In this document: positions 33,364-42,031 of the stretch, piece by piece
Position numbering within the stretch: position 1 is the first letter of the stretch
Layout of the letters: the number at the start of each line of letters is the position of its first letter
Assembly (NCBI GenBank): GCA_947166625.1
Contig: CAMVEX010000005.1
Location: 1 to 64,000 of the forward strand
DNA from: an uncultured Clostridia bacterium
GTDB lineage: Bacteria; Bacillota; Clostridia; Oscillospirales; Acutalibacteraceae
Reading direction: 5' to 3'
DNA length: 64,000 nucleotides
Position numbers and translations under genes: made by a program
Notes under the pieces: generated by a model
Database searches by the model: none
What the model saw: the letters and a program-made list of their open reading frames with translations, nothing else
What the model was told of the DNA's origin: nothing

Positions 33364-34368
33364 ATGTCTATTAAAGTCAGTGTAATTATTCCCGTTTACA
33401 ATGTTGAAAAATACCTCAGAGAGTGCCTTGAAAGTGTTGTTTCACAGACTCTTGAAGATATCGAAATAATTGCGGTAAATGACGGCTCTCCCGATAATTC
33501 CCTGTCAATTCTTAAGGAATACTCTGCAAAAGACAGCAGAATAGTTATAATCGACAAGCAAAATGAAGGCGTCGGGAAAGCGCGCAACGACGGCATAAAC
33601 GCCGCTTCAGGTGAGTTCCTGGCTTTTATGGATTCGGATGATTTTTATCCATCGGCAGATGTGCTCAAAACACTTTATGATACCGCGATAAAGAACAGTG
33701 TCAAAATCTGCGGAGGTCCGAAGATCAAGCTCAATACAGACGGGACTCTTGATAAGACCGATCTTTCTTTTGAAGAGGCAGGTATAATATTCAGCGCATC
33801 CGGCCTTACAAATTACAGCGATTATCAATATGATTACGGTTATACTCAGTTTATATTTGAACGGAAAATGCTTGTTGAAAACGGCATTTATTTTCCGCCG
33901 TACAGGCGTTTTCAGGATCCGCCGTTTTTTGTGAGAGCAATGGCTGCAGCGGGTAAGTTTTATATGACTGAGTGCGAAAGCTACTGTTACAGAATGGTGC
34001 CCTCCGAGGCAAAATATTCCGTTAAAAATACAGTGGATTTTCTTCGCGGCCTTATTGATAATATTGAGTTTTCCAAACAGAATGATCTTGCCAAGCTGCA
34101 TTATCTCTGCGCCAAACGGCTTGACCGTGAGGGCTCATTTATGGCAACGCGCAATCTTTTTGACAGCGGAGCGAAACAAATCATATCTCTTTTAATTAAG
34201 GCTGTCGCTTCGATTGATACACGGTGGCTTAAAGAAAGAGGTTATGAATTGCCCGAGCCGTTTGTCCCCGAAGTGTTTGATTACGTGATTTCCGCTGCGG
34301 GGAAATATGAAAAATTGCGGCAGAATAAAATTTTGAGGATCGCCGGTAAACTGACAGGGAAAAAATGA
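33364..34368 (+). CDS. Glycosyltransferase family 2
   Basis: A 334-residue enzyme with SVIIPVYNVEKYLRECLESV, NDGSPDNSL, KQNEGVGKARNDG and FMDSDD. The C-terminal half differs from its neighbours (YRRFQDPPFFVRAMAAAGKF), so it likely uses another acceptor. It is last of the four-gene family 2 block. Confidence 0.9.
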   Translation: MSIKVSVIIPVYNVEKYLRECLESVVSQTLEDIEIIAVNDGSPDNSLSILKEYSAKDSRIVIIDKQNEGVGKARNDGINAASGEFLAFMDSDDFYPSADVLKTLYDTAIKNSVKICGGPKIKLNTDGTLDKTDLSFEEAGIIFSASGLTNYSDYQYDYGYTQFIFERKMLVENGIYFPPYRRFQDPPFFVRAMAAAGKFYMTECESYCYRMVPSEAKYSVKNTVDFLRGLIDNIEFSKQNDLAKLHYLCAKRLDREGSFMATRNLFDSGAKQIISLLIKAVASIDTRWLKERGYELPEPFVPEVFDYVISAAGKYEKLRQNKILRIAGKLTGKK

Positions 34369-34377
34369 GGTTTTGAT

Positions 34378-35013
34378 ATGGGTAACAGTATTATTGCCCG
34401 CGCCGAGCATAGGCTGTATATCGAGAATAAACGCAGAAGACTGAAAAATAAAGATTTCTCAATACTGTCAGATAACTGTAATTCGGGTATTATTCTTCAC
34501 GATCTTGGGCAGCGTTTTAATTCGCCGACCGTAAATTTATATTTTGAGCCTGCGGATTTTATCAAATTCCTTAAAAATCCGCAAAAGTATCTGAATGCCG
34601 ATCCGATTCAAACGGAATCAGACAAGCCTTTTCCGGTCGGTAAAATTGACGATATCACCGTATTCTTTATGCATTATCCCGATTTTAATAATGCGAGAGA
34701 ACAATGGAAGAAACGCTCTGCACGCGTAAATTTTGACAATCTGTTTGTAATGATGACCGATAAAAACGGCTGCGCTTATGAGCAGATCGCTGATTTTGAT
34801 TCCCTGCCTTATGCGCATAAGGTCATTTTTACACATAAACCATATCCCGAGTTTAGGAGTGCCTGCTGCATAAAAGGATTTGAAAATGACGGCGAGGTAG
34901 GAGTTCTCTCCGATTGGAAGCCCGGCTTTCTCAAGCGCAGATATCTCGATGATTTTGATTATGTATCCTTCTTGAATGGAGAAATTTATAATTTTTCGGA
35001 GTTTAACAGATGA
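34378..35013 (+). CDS. DUF1919-family polysaccharide protein
   Basis: A 211-residue protein of the DUF1919 type. Hallmarks: FSILSDNCNSGIILHDLG, FNSPTVNLYFEPADFIKFL and the acidic-aromatic YPDFNNAREQWKKRS. These proteins occur in capsule and exopolysaccharide loci; the reaction is unproven, although a transferase role is often assumed. Its stop overlaps the next start by 4 bp, tying it to the asparagine-synthetase-like gene. Confidence 0.85.
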   Translation: MGNSIIARAEHRLYIENKRRRLKNKDFSILSDNCNSGIILHDLGQRFNSPTVNLYFEPADFIKFLKNPQKYLNADPIQTESDKPFPVGKIDDITVFFMHYPDFNNAREQWKKRSARVNFDNLFVMMTDKNGCAYEQIADFDSLPYAHKVIFTHKPYPEFRSACCIKGFENDGEVGVLSDWKPGFLKRRYLDDFDYVSFLNGEIYNFSEFNR

Positions 35014-36581
35014 AAATACTGTCAGGATATTACGATTTAAAGACAAATGAATATACCGATTTGTCCCGCTGTATATATTCCTTTTCCGCTGATTCCCGTG
35101 AGTTGTTTGTGTTCGGCAGCGTTTATACCGGCACAGAGCGAAATGACGGCAAAAAAATACTTTCTCTTTATAGTGAGTATGGCAGGGAGATCACGGGATA
35201 TTTAAGCGGCAGCTATATTTTGCTTATTTATGATTCTGCGAAAAAAAACGTGCGCGTTTTTTATGACCGCGCGACCTCTCCCGTCGCATTTTATTATACG
35301 GTTGCCGATGACGGGATTTATATGTCAACTTCTCTCGGGGACTTGCTCGACAGATCGGCAATTGAGCGCTCTCTCAACGATGATGTCATTGAGGAATTTC
35401 TGCTTAACGGCTTTATTTACGGAAGCGAAACCCTGATTAAAAATGTAAAGAAGGCACAGGCATACCGCTTCCTTGAAATATCAAACGGCAGGCTTTCCGA
35501 GCATAAGGCCGAATATCCCCTGAAATCCTTTTCGCCCGGTGAAGCTCTTGAATCTTATGCCCGGTTACTCGATTCTGCGATAATCAAAACAGCAGGGGCG
35601 GATAAAGAGGTCAATTTGCCCCTTTCGAGCGGATACGATTCAAATTATATTGCCTATGTCATTACCGAAAAGGCAGGATGTAAAGCCAAGGCTTTTTCTG
35701 TCGGCGGTAAGCGCGGTAAAAACGAACTGCCTGTCGTTGAAGAAAACATAAAATACTATAGAAATCTTGAGCTCAAATCCGCAGTTACAGACGGTGATTC
35801 TCTCAAAAACCTGCCGGATATAGTTTTGCGGCTTGAGGGCAATGTGTATGAAAGCGGTATTTTCCTGCAATATGAGCTTATGAAGCTCGTTAAAAATTCC
35901 GGAGCCGATAAACTGATTTGCGGCGAATGTGCCGATCAGGTCATGAATCTTTATTACCATACCGCAGACAGAATCGACCCCGGCAGCATCGGCAAGCCGG
36001 TCTATTATGAATTCAGCGAATACCCCTATATTTTCAGCAGTTATCTTATTCTCAAAAAAAGCGGTATTCTTGCCAATTCATTCGGTATTGACACCGAATA
36101 TCCCTATCTCGATGAAGATTTTATTTCCGTCTGCGCACCGCTCGGCTTTATCAGCCGAAAAGATAAGCGGGTACATGTTGCCAACTGTTGCAAATGTCTT
36201 CCGCCCGAGATTGTCCGCAATATGAGCAAAAAAGGCGGATCGACCGATTGCCGTTCTCTGTTTGACAGCGATGATGAAATCAAACGGTTTTTCAAAAGAA
36301 TTGAGAAAAATCCGCTTTTCAGAAAATATTCCGATTATATTTTTAATAATGATGTTTTCAAAAAAGAGAAGCAGACCGGCATCACGCTTTTGAAAACAAA
36401 GGTCAGAAATCTTATCCTTGCCGCTTTGCGAATGAAAAAAGATGACCCTTATTTCATCGAGGTCAAACTCCGTCTTTATCTGTGCGCCGCTTATCTGATT
36501 ATTTTCAATGAACTTTTTGTCATTCGCGGCGGCAGTGATGAAGAATGCAAAAATCTTACTTTTGATGATATAGTCAAATAA
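35010..36581 (+). CDS. Asparagine-synthetase-like amide ligase without the glutaminase cysteine
   Basis: A 523-residue protein with the two-domain plan of AsnB. The N-terminal half keeps the fold (GSYILLIYDSAKKNVRVFYD) but starts MKILSGYY, with no Cys2, so glutamine hydrolysis is not expected. The synthetase half has the PP-loop LSSGYDSNYIAY at about 205-216 (usual SGGxDS), ICGECADQVM and the Y-P-Y-L-D element. AsnB-like WbpS amidates a uronic acid in Pseudomonas O-antigen. Here free ammonia or an amino group from another molecule may be the nucleophile (inference). Confidence 0.85.
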   Translation: MKILSGYYDLKTNEYTDLSRCIYSFSADSRELFVFGSVYTGTERNDGKKILSLYSEYGREITGYLSGSYILLIYDSAKKNVRVFYDRATSPVAFYYTVADDGIYMSTSLGDLLDRSAIERSLNDDVIEEFLLNGFIYGSETLIKNVKKAQAYRFLEISNGRLSEHKAEYPLKSFSPGEALESYARLLDSAIIKTAGADKEVNLPLSSGYDSNYIAYVITEKAGCKAKAFSVGGKRGKNELPVVEENIKYYRNLELKSAVTDGDSLKNLPDIVLRLEGNVYESGIFLQYELMKLVKNSGADKLICGECADQVMNLYYHTADRIDPGSIGKPVYYEFSEYPYIFSSYLILKKSGILANSFGIDTEYPYLDEDFISVCAPLGFISRKDKRVHVANCCKCLPPEIVRNMSKKGGSTDCRSLFDSDDEIKRFFKRIEKNPLFRKYSDYIFNNDVFKKEKQTGITLLKTKVRNLILAALRMKKDDPYFIEVKLRLYLCAAYLIIFNELFVIRGGSDEECKNLTFDDIVK

Positions 36582-36599
36582 AAATCGGGAGAGCTTTTT

Positions 36600-37481
36600 G
36601 TGAGCAATAATAAATACACTGAAATTGACAATCTGCAATTTGATACCGTCGTTGAGCCGAAAAACAAGCTTTTTGATTTGGATGTCAAAGAGTTGTGGAA
36701 ATACCGGGATTTGATTTTTCTTTTTGTCAAAAGGAATTTCATATCGCAATATAAGCAGACCGTGCTCGGCCCCGCGTGGGCGGTCATTCAGCCGCTGCTT
36801 ACCACAGTTGTATTCACCATTATTTTCGGTAATGTCGCAGGGCTTGCCCCGGGCGGTGTAAACAGCTTTGTCTATTATCTTTGCGGCACGATTTTCTGGC
36901 AGTATTTTGCATCGTGCCTCACCATGGTGAGCAATACATTTACGGGCAATTCCCATATCTTCGGCAAGGTCTATTTTCCCAGAATGGTCCTGCCCGTTTC
37001 AACGGTCATCACAAATCTGATATCTCTCGGCATACAGTTTTTTTTCTTCATTGTTGCCTGGGTGATCTTTATGTTTGTGCCCGGCTATTCGATGAGCCCG
37101 GGATGGCAGATCCTTCTTTTGCCGCTTATGCTTGTTGAACTTGCCCTGCTTGCGCTTGGCTGCGGGATCGTCATTTCCGCACTTACGACAAAATACCGCG
37201 ATCTCGCGATGCTTGTTTCGTTCGGAGTTCAGCTTTGGATGTATGCAACTCCCGTCGCTTATGCCGCGGATATGTTCAGCGGCTCAAAAATTGAATTTAT
37301 TTATTGGCTTAATCCGACCTGCCCGGTGATCGAAACGATCCGCTATGCCTTTCTCGGCTCTTCTGCGGCGCAGTTCCGCCCGGTAATGTGGGGGATAAGC
37401 TGGATTACAACATTTGTCATTTTGTGTATCGGCATCCTCCTCTTCAGCAAAGTCGAAAAAACATTTATGGATACGGTGTGA
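36600..37481 (+). CDS. ABC-2 polysaccharide exporter permease (Wzm/TagG-like)
   Basis: A 293-residue permease with six membrane helices and the family segment LFVKRNFISQYKQTVLGPAW near the N-terminus. With the Wzt-like ATPase two genes on it forms an exporter for long undecaprenyl-linked polymer. The start is a GTG with CGGGAG upstream. The two subunits are separated by one glycosyltransferase, which is uncommon. Confidence 0.92.
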   Translation: MSNNKYTEIDNLQFDTVVEPKNKLFDLDVKELWKYRDLIFLFVKRNFISQYKQTVLGPAWAVIQPLLTTVVFTIIFGNVAGLAPGGVNSFVYYLCGTIFWQYFASCLTMVSNTFTGNSHIFGKVYFPRMVLPVSTVITNLISLGIQFFFFIVAWVIFMFVPGYSMSPGWQILLLPLMLVELALLALGCGIVISALTTKYRDLAMLVSFGVQLWMYATPVAYAADMFSGSKIEFIYWLNPTCPVIETIRYAFLGSSAAQFRPVMWGISWITTFVILCIGILLFSKVEKTFMDTV

Positions 37482-37482
37482 T

Positions 37483-38685
37483 ATGAAACATATAATTATT
37501 GTTATCCACACTCTTGCTGTCGGCGGGGCGGAAAGACGGATTTCGACCCTTGCAAATTTTATGGCACGGCAGGGTCACAAAGTATCAATTCTGCTTATTG
37601 ACAATCCGACCGTTGACTTTCCGATAGACCCGGATATAAATATTTTGTGCACAAATCAGAATCTGCAGTTTGACGGATGTGAGAGGAAAAACTGTGATTT
37701 ATTCAGGCCCGGAAAGTCTTTCCACACATCCTTTTCGGATAATTTGCGCTTGCGTAAGGCGCGTCTCAAGGGCTGTGAGTCTGCCTCATTTGTCGAAACC
37801 GAGCTTTTCGTAAAGTACAAATATGCTTTGCCTTTGTATGAGTATATAAGACAGTTTCCCGATGCTGTGATCGTATCGTTTATGACAATTTCGAATATCT
37901 CGCTGATGATGGCGGCTCAAAGCCTTAAAAACAGGGTCGTTTTCGGAGATTGCACCGATGTTGCAAACGAATATCCGGAGGGCTCACCATACAACGATTT
38001 GCGTAAAAAGTATTATTCACGCGCTGATGCGGCGTTGCTTCAGACCGATGTTCAAAGCGCTTATTATTCTTTTTTGCCCGGTCTTAAAAAGAATGTAATA
38101 CCCAATTTTATAAAAAGTGATCATTTTCCCGAGCGGTTTGAAGGAAAGCGCAGGAAAGAAATTGTCAATTTCTGCCGGCTGAGCCCGGCGAAAAATCTGC
38201 CTCTTTTGATAGATGCGTTTGCGCTTCTTAACAGAGATTATCCGGAATATACTCTTTCAATTTACGGCGAGGGTGAGTTAAAAGAGAGCCTGACCGAAAA
38301 AATCTCTTCTCTCAATCTCAAAAAGAGCGTTTTTATCCATGATTTTGATTTGAATATTCATTCAAAAATCGTTGATTCCGCCATGTTTGTTTCTTCATCG
38401 GACAGAGAGGGTATTTCAAATTCAATGCTTGAGGCGATGGCCATAGGCTTGCCGTGTGTTTGTACGGATTGTCTCGGCGGCGGAGCGCGTATGATGATTG
38501 AAGACGGCAAAAACGGTCTGCTTGTTCCTATGAATAATGCAAAAGCTCTTTATTTTGCCATGAAAAAAATAATCGAAAACCCGGATTTGGCAGAGAGGAT
38601 CTCACGAAACGCTGTAAAAATCCGAGAACGGCTTGAGCCGGAAAAAATCTGCGAACTGATGCTTTCTGCAATAACAGGTGAATGA
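37483..38685 (+). CDS. Glycosyltransferase family 4
   Basis: A 400-residue GT-B enzyme with IIIVIHTLAVGGAERRISTL, VNFCRLSPAKNLPLLIDAF, LSIYGEGELKE, and SSSDREGISNSMLEAMAIG followed by CTDCLGGGARMMIEDGKNG. The start at 37483 follows the permease stop by one base, so it is translationally coupled. Its place between Wzm and Wzt suggests that it acts near the end of chain synthesis. Confidence 0.9.
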   Translation: MKHIIIVIHTLAVGGAERRISTLANFMARQGHKVSILLIDNPTVDFPIDPDINILCTNQNLQFDGCERKNCDLFRPGKSFHTSFSDNLRLRKARLKGCESASFVETELFVKYKYALPLYEYIRQFPDAVIVSFMTISNISLMMAAQSLKNRVVFGDCTDVANEYPEGSPYNDLRKKYYSRADAALLQTDVQSAYYSFLPGLKKNVIPNFIKSDHFPERFEGKRRKEIVNFCRLSPAKNLPLLIDAFALLNRDYPEYTLSIYGEGELKESLTEKISSLNLKKSVFIHDFDLNIHSKIVDSAMFVSSSDREGISNSMLEAMAIGLPCVCTDCLGGGARMMIEDGKNGLLVPMNNAKALYFAMKKIIENPDLAERISRNAVKIRERLEPEKICELMLSAITGE

Positions 38686-38700
38686 TAAAAGGAAAAAACT

Positions 38701-39996
38701 ATGAATGACCTTGCAATCAGAATTGAACATGTTTCCAAGCAATACCGTTTGGGTGCGATAGGCGGAGGAACTTTGAAAGGCGATATTCAGTCCTTTATTG
38801 CCCGCCGCAGGGGAGAGGAGGATCCGAACAGCAAAATCGGCTCCGATTCCGCTTATCACAAAAACGAGAAATTTCTGGCGCTTGACGATGTATCTTTTGA
38901 TGTTAAAAAAGGCGAGATAGTCGGTATAATCGGCCACAACGGAGCCGGTAAATCAACGCTTCTGAAGCTGCTTTCGCGTGTTACCGCCCCCACAAGCGGC
39001 AGGATCGGAATAAACGGCCGTATCGCGTCTATGCTTGAGGTCGGTACGGGTTTTCATCCCGAGCTGACCGGTCGCGAAAATGTTTATATGAACGGTGCCA
39101 TTCTCGGTATGACAAAAGCGGAAATCTCCGCTAAGTTTGATGAAATTGTCAAATTTGCCGAGATGGAAAAATTCATTGACACACCCGTTAAAAGATACTC
39201 AAGCGGCATGTATGTCAAGCTTGCTTTCGCCGTCGCGGCTCACCTTGACAGTGAGATCATGGTTATGGATGAAGTGCTCGCCGTCGGCGATATGAAGTTT
39301 CAGGATAAGTGCCTCGGCAAAATGAGCGACGTTTCCAATCAGGAGGGCAGGACCGTCCTTTATGTCAGCCATAATATGAGCACGATCAAACGCCTCTGTA
39401 ACCGCTGCATAGTTCTTGACCGAGGTAAGGTCGTATTTGACGGGGATGTTAACGACGCTGTAAATATTTATTTGCAAAACGGAAAAGTAGAAAAGAAAAC
39501 ATTTTATTCGTTTGAAAACACAGAGCATAAAGACTATTATTTGCGTCAGATTAAAATGCTGTCAAATGAAGTTTTAAACACCAAAGACTGTGTTTTCAAA
39601 ATTGGTGAAAAAATTAAATGCAAACTGAAGTGCCATTCCGATTGTGAAGAAAGCGGTGTCAGACTCAGAGTGGAAATAATAAATAAGTCTGATGTTGTAA
39701 CAGGAATACTATTTTCCGATGTTTTACCGACCTTTTCAAAAAATGAGACTTTAGATGTTAATTTTGAAATTGATACTTCTCAATTTATGAACGGTAATTA
39801 TCATGCGCAGTTTGTGTTATTTAAAATAAATAACTACGGAATTACTGAAACAATAGATTTTATCAAAGGCGCTATGGCATTTGATATCTTCAGTCCTACA
39901 AACGAAGATAATATGGAGTGGTTTCCTCAATATGGCGGCGCTTCAAGACTAAAAGATTTATCAGTAACAGGAATCAATAAATATGAAAATAGGTAA
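38701..39996 (+). CDS. ABC polysaccharide exporter ATPase with C-terminal carbohydrate-binding domain (Wzt-like)
   Basis: A 431-residue ATPase. Walker A GHNGAGKSTLLKLLSR, LTGRENVYMNGAILGM, signature YSSGMYVKLAFAVA and Walker B IMVMDEVLAVGD fill about 1-255. Residues from about 265 form a Wzt_C-like beta-sandwich, which in O9a-type systems binds the modified chain end before export. The base composition becomes clearly AT-rich from about 39480, where this second domain starts. The last 14 bp overlap the next gene. Confidence 0.92.
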   Translation: MNDLAIRIEHVSKQYRLGAIGGGTLKGDIQSFIARRRGEEDPNSKIGSDSAYHKNEKFLALDDVSFDVKKGEIVGIIGHNGAGKSTLLKLLSRVTAPTSGRIGINGRIASMLEVGTGFHPELTGRENVYMNGAILGMTKAEISAKFDEIVKFAEMEKFIDTPVKRYSSGMYVKLAFAVAAHLDSEIMVMDEVLAVGDMKFQDKCLGKMSDVSNQEGRTVLYVSHNMSTIKRLCNRCIVLDRGKVVFDGDVNDAVNIYLQNGKVEKKTFYSFENTEHKDYYLRQIKMLSNEVLNTKDCVFKIGEKIKCKLKCHSDCEESGVRLRVEIINKSDVVTGILFSDVLPTFSKNETLDVNFEIDTSQFMNGNYHAQFVLFKINNYGITETIDFIKGAMAFDIFSPTNEDNMEWFPQYGGASRLKDLSVTGINKYENR

Positions 39997-40933
39997 GATT
40001 ATTCCACGACCCTTAAAAAACTTAATACTCAGGATTGTCCGTATTCCCGAAAGAATAAAAGTTAAAATTTACAAAGCGGCGTCTCTGGGCAAAATACCTT
40101 TTCCGGATAAGGCCTTTCAAAAATGGGATTATAAAATCCACACGGGAAGGAAGCTTAATCTGCGCCATCCCGTCACTTTTCAGGAAAAGCTTCAATGGAT
40201 GAAGTACTATTACAGAAATCCCGAATTGACACGGCTTGTGGACAAATATGAAGTTCGTGACTATGTCAGAGAAAAAATCGGGGAGGAATACCTTGTTCCT
40301 CTTTACGGAGTTTATGACGGATGGGAAGAAATCGACTTTTCCACTCTGCCTAACGAGTTTGTTATCAAGTGCACCCACGACAGCGGAAGCGTTGTAATTT
40401 GCACAGATAAAAATTCTTTTGATTTTGAATCTGCAAGAAAGAAAATCGAGGCGGGCCTTGCACGAAACCAGTTTTATCTCAGCCGTGAGTGGCCTTATAA
40501 AAATGTCAAGCCGAGGATCATTATCGAGAAATACCTTAAAGATATGGCGACAGATGATTTGCCCGATTACAAGTTCTTCTGCTTTGAAGGAAAAGTTAGA
40601 ATACTGGAATCAAACACGGAAAGGCAGAGCTCAACCGGGACGAAAACAGATTTTTATACATCTGACTTTGAATTGATAAAGATGAGAGAAAAAGGGTATC
40701 CAAACAGCAATAAAATTCACTCTAAACCAACTAAATTTGAAGAAATGAAACAATTTGCTGAGCTCTTATCTTCAAATTACCCTTTTCTAAGAGTGGATTT
40801 TAACTACGCCGATAATTCTTTTTATTTTGGAGAATTAACGCTGTATCATTGCGGTGGCAGAATGTTGTTTGAACCCGATGAATATAACAAGATGTTGGGA
40901 GATATGATTAGCTTACCTGAAAAAATCAGATAG
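39983..40933 (+). CDS. TupA-like ATP-grasp protein (copy 2)
   Basis: A 316-residue relative of the protein at 26084. Shared motifs: FQEKLQWMKYYYRNPELT, VDKYEVRDYVREK, EFVIKCTHDSGSVVIC, KPRIIIEKYL and FLRVDFNYADNSFYFGELTL. It keeps about 60 extra N-terminal residues. Its last third is AT-rich like the following gene. Two TupA-like copies in one locus suggest two amide or ester decorations, or two positions for one decoration (inference). Confidence 0.87.
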   Translation: MKIGKIIPRPLKNLILRIVRIPERIKVKIYKAASLGKIPFPDKAFQKWDYKIHTGRKLNLRHPVTFQEKLQWMKYYYRNPELTRLVDKYEVRDYVREKIGEEYLVPLYGVYDGWEEIDFSTLPNEFVIKCTHDSGSVVICTDKNSFDFESARKKIEAGLARNQFYLSREWPYKNVKPRIIIEKYLKDMATDDLPDYKFFCFEGKVRILESNTERQSSTGTKTDFYTSDFELIKMREKGYPNSNKIHSKPTKFEEMKQFAELLSSNYPFLRVDFNYADNSFYFGELTLYHCGGRMLFEPDEYNKMLGDMISLPEKIR

Positions 40934-40952
40934 CCTAAGATCAGTAAATAAT

Positions 40953-42020
40953 ATGATTAAAGTTTTTAGTGAAATATATAAAATTAAAGATGAATGGAAT
41001 GCTCTGTTTTCTTCGAATGATGAATTGTCTGTTTATCAGTCGTTTTCATGGAATGAGAATCTATTCTCTCGATATAAATTATTAAGAACAGACAGAAAAA
41101 GATTCTCTGTAATTTTTCTATTATACTATGATGATGCAGATCAATTGAAAATAATTGCACCCTTATCTATACCCCAAAACACAGATGATTCTATTATTAT
41201 TTTTGGCGGAGGTACCAAAACGGGTATTTTGAATTTTGTTTATTCAAATGATGTGAAGAATAGTGATTTTATTTCAGTATTTAACTATTTGTTTGAAAGT
41301 TATCCAAATCAAAAAATAGCCTTGAGAGAAGTACCGAGGGAAACAAAACTGGGGCGCTTTCTTGGTAAAAGCAGTCAATTTACATTGTTCTTTAACCGCG
41401 GCAGCGTTAGATGTGCCGTGCCAAACAGTAAAGATGAGTTGTTGAAAAGTTTGTCAAAGAGCGTTAGGCAAACAATTAGGACAAGCTATAACAGAATGAA
41501 AAGGAACGAAGTTGAATCCAAACTTGTAATTGATTATGGCTATCATTTTTGTATCAGCGAAAAGAGAAAATTGAATGACTTACAAATAGAGAGAAAAAGG
41601 CACTGGGGTTATAAAATAGATAATGAAGATGCAAACCTAATTATGAAAACAAAGCAATTATTCAGAGACATCATTACTGACCCCATTTTTAGGTATTCAG
41701 GCAACAAAGAATTTACTTATGTCAGATTTTATATCGGTAATGAAATTGCTGCATATTTTTTTGGACTAAGAAACGAAGTCGGTTATTGCATAGTTCCTAC
41801 TCTCATACATAATGTTAAATTTAAGGAATATAACCCCGGGTTGTTGATGATTTTTGAATTTTTAAATAAGATGATAGAAACCAAGGAAATTAAAGTCTTT
41901 GATTTGTCTAGAGGCGTTGATGAATACAAAATGAGATATTTACCTAATCCGGAAATATATGACCAAGATATGTTTGATTGCGAAAACAACAAAAAACACA
42001 GTTTGCTTGATTTGACTTGA
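40953..42020 (+). CDS. GNAT/FemAB-like acyltransferase (Acetyltransf_6 / CelD type)
   Basis: A 355-residue double-GNAT-fold protein. It has the basic helix SLSKSVRQTIRTSYNRMKR and, near the end, the acyl-donor region GLLMIFEFLNKMIETKEIKVFDLSRGVDEYKMRY (abridged from about 300). Such proteins acylate sugars in polysaccharide loci, or add amino acids in FemX-type enzymes. It could N-acylate the amino sugar made by the early genes. This is the most AT-rich gene of the operon, and composition recovers sharply in the next gene. Confidence 0.8.
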   Translation: MIKVFSEIYKIKDEWNALFSSNDELSVYQSFSWNENLFSRYKLLRTDRKRFSVIFLLYYDDADQLKIIAPLSIPQNTDDSIIIFGGGTKTGILNFVYSNDVKNSDFISVFNYLFESYPNQKIALREVPRETKLGRFLGKSSQFTLFFNRGSVRCAVPNSKDELLKSLSKSVRQTIRTSYNRMKRNEVESKLVIDYGYHFCISEKRKLNDLQIERKRHWGYKIDNEDANLIMKTKQLFRDIITDPIFRYSGNKEFTYVRFYIGNEIAAYFFGLRNEVGYCIVPTLIHNVKFKEYNPGLLMIFEFLNKMIETKEIKVFDLSRGVDEYKMRYLPNPEIYDQDMFDCENNKKHSLLDLT

Positions 42021-42031
42021 CTAAATAACCT

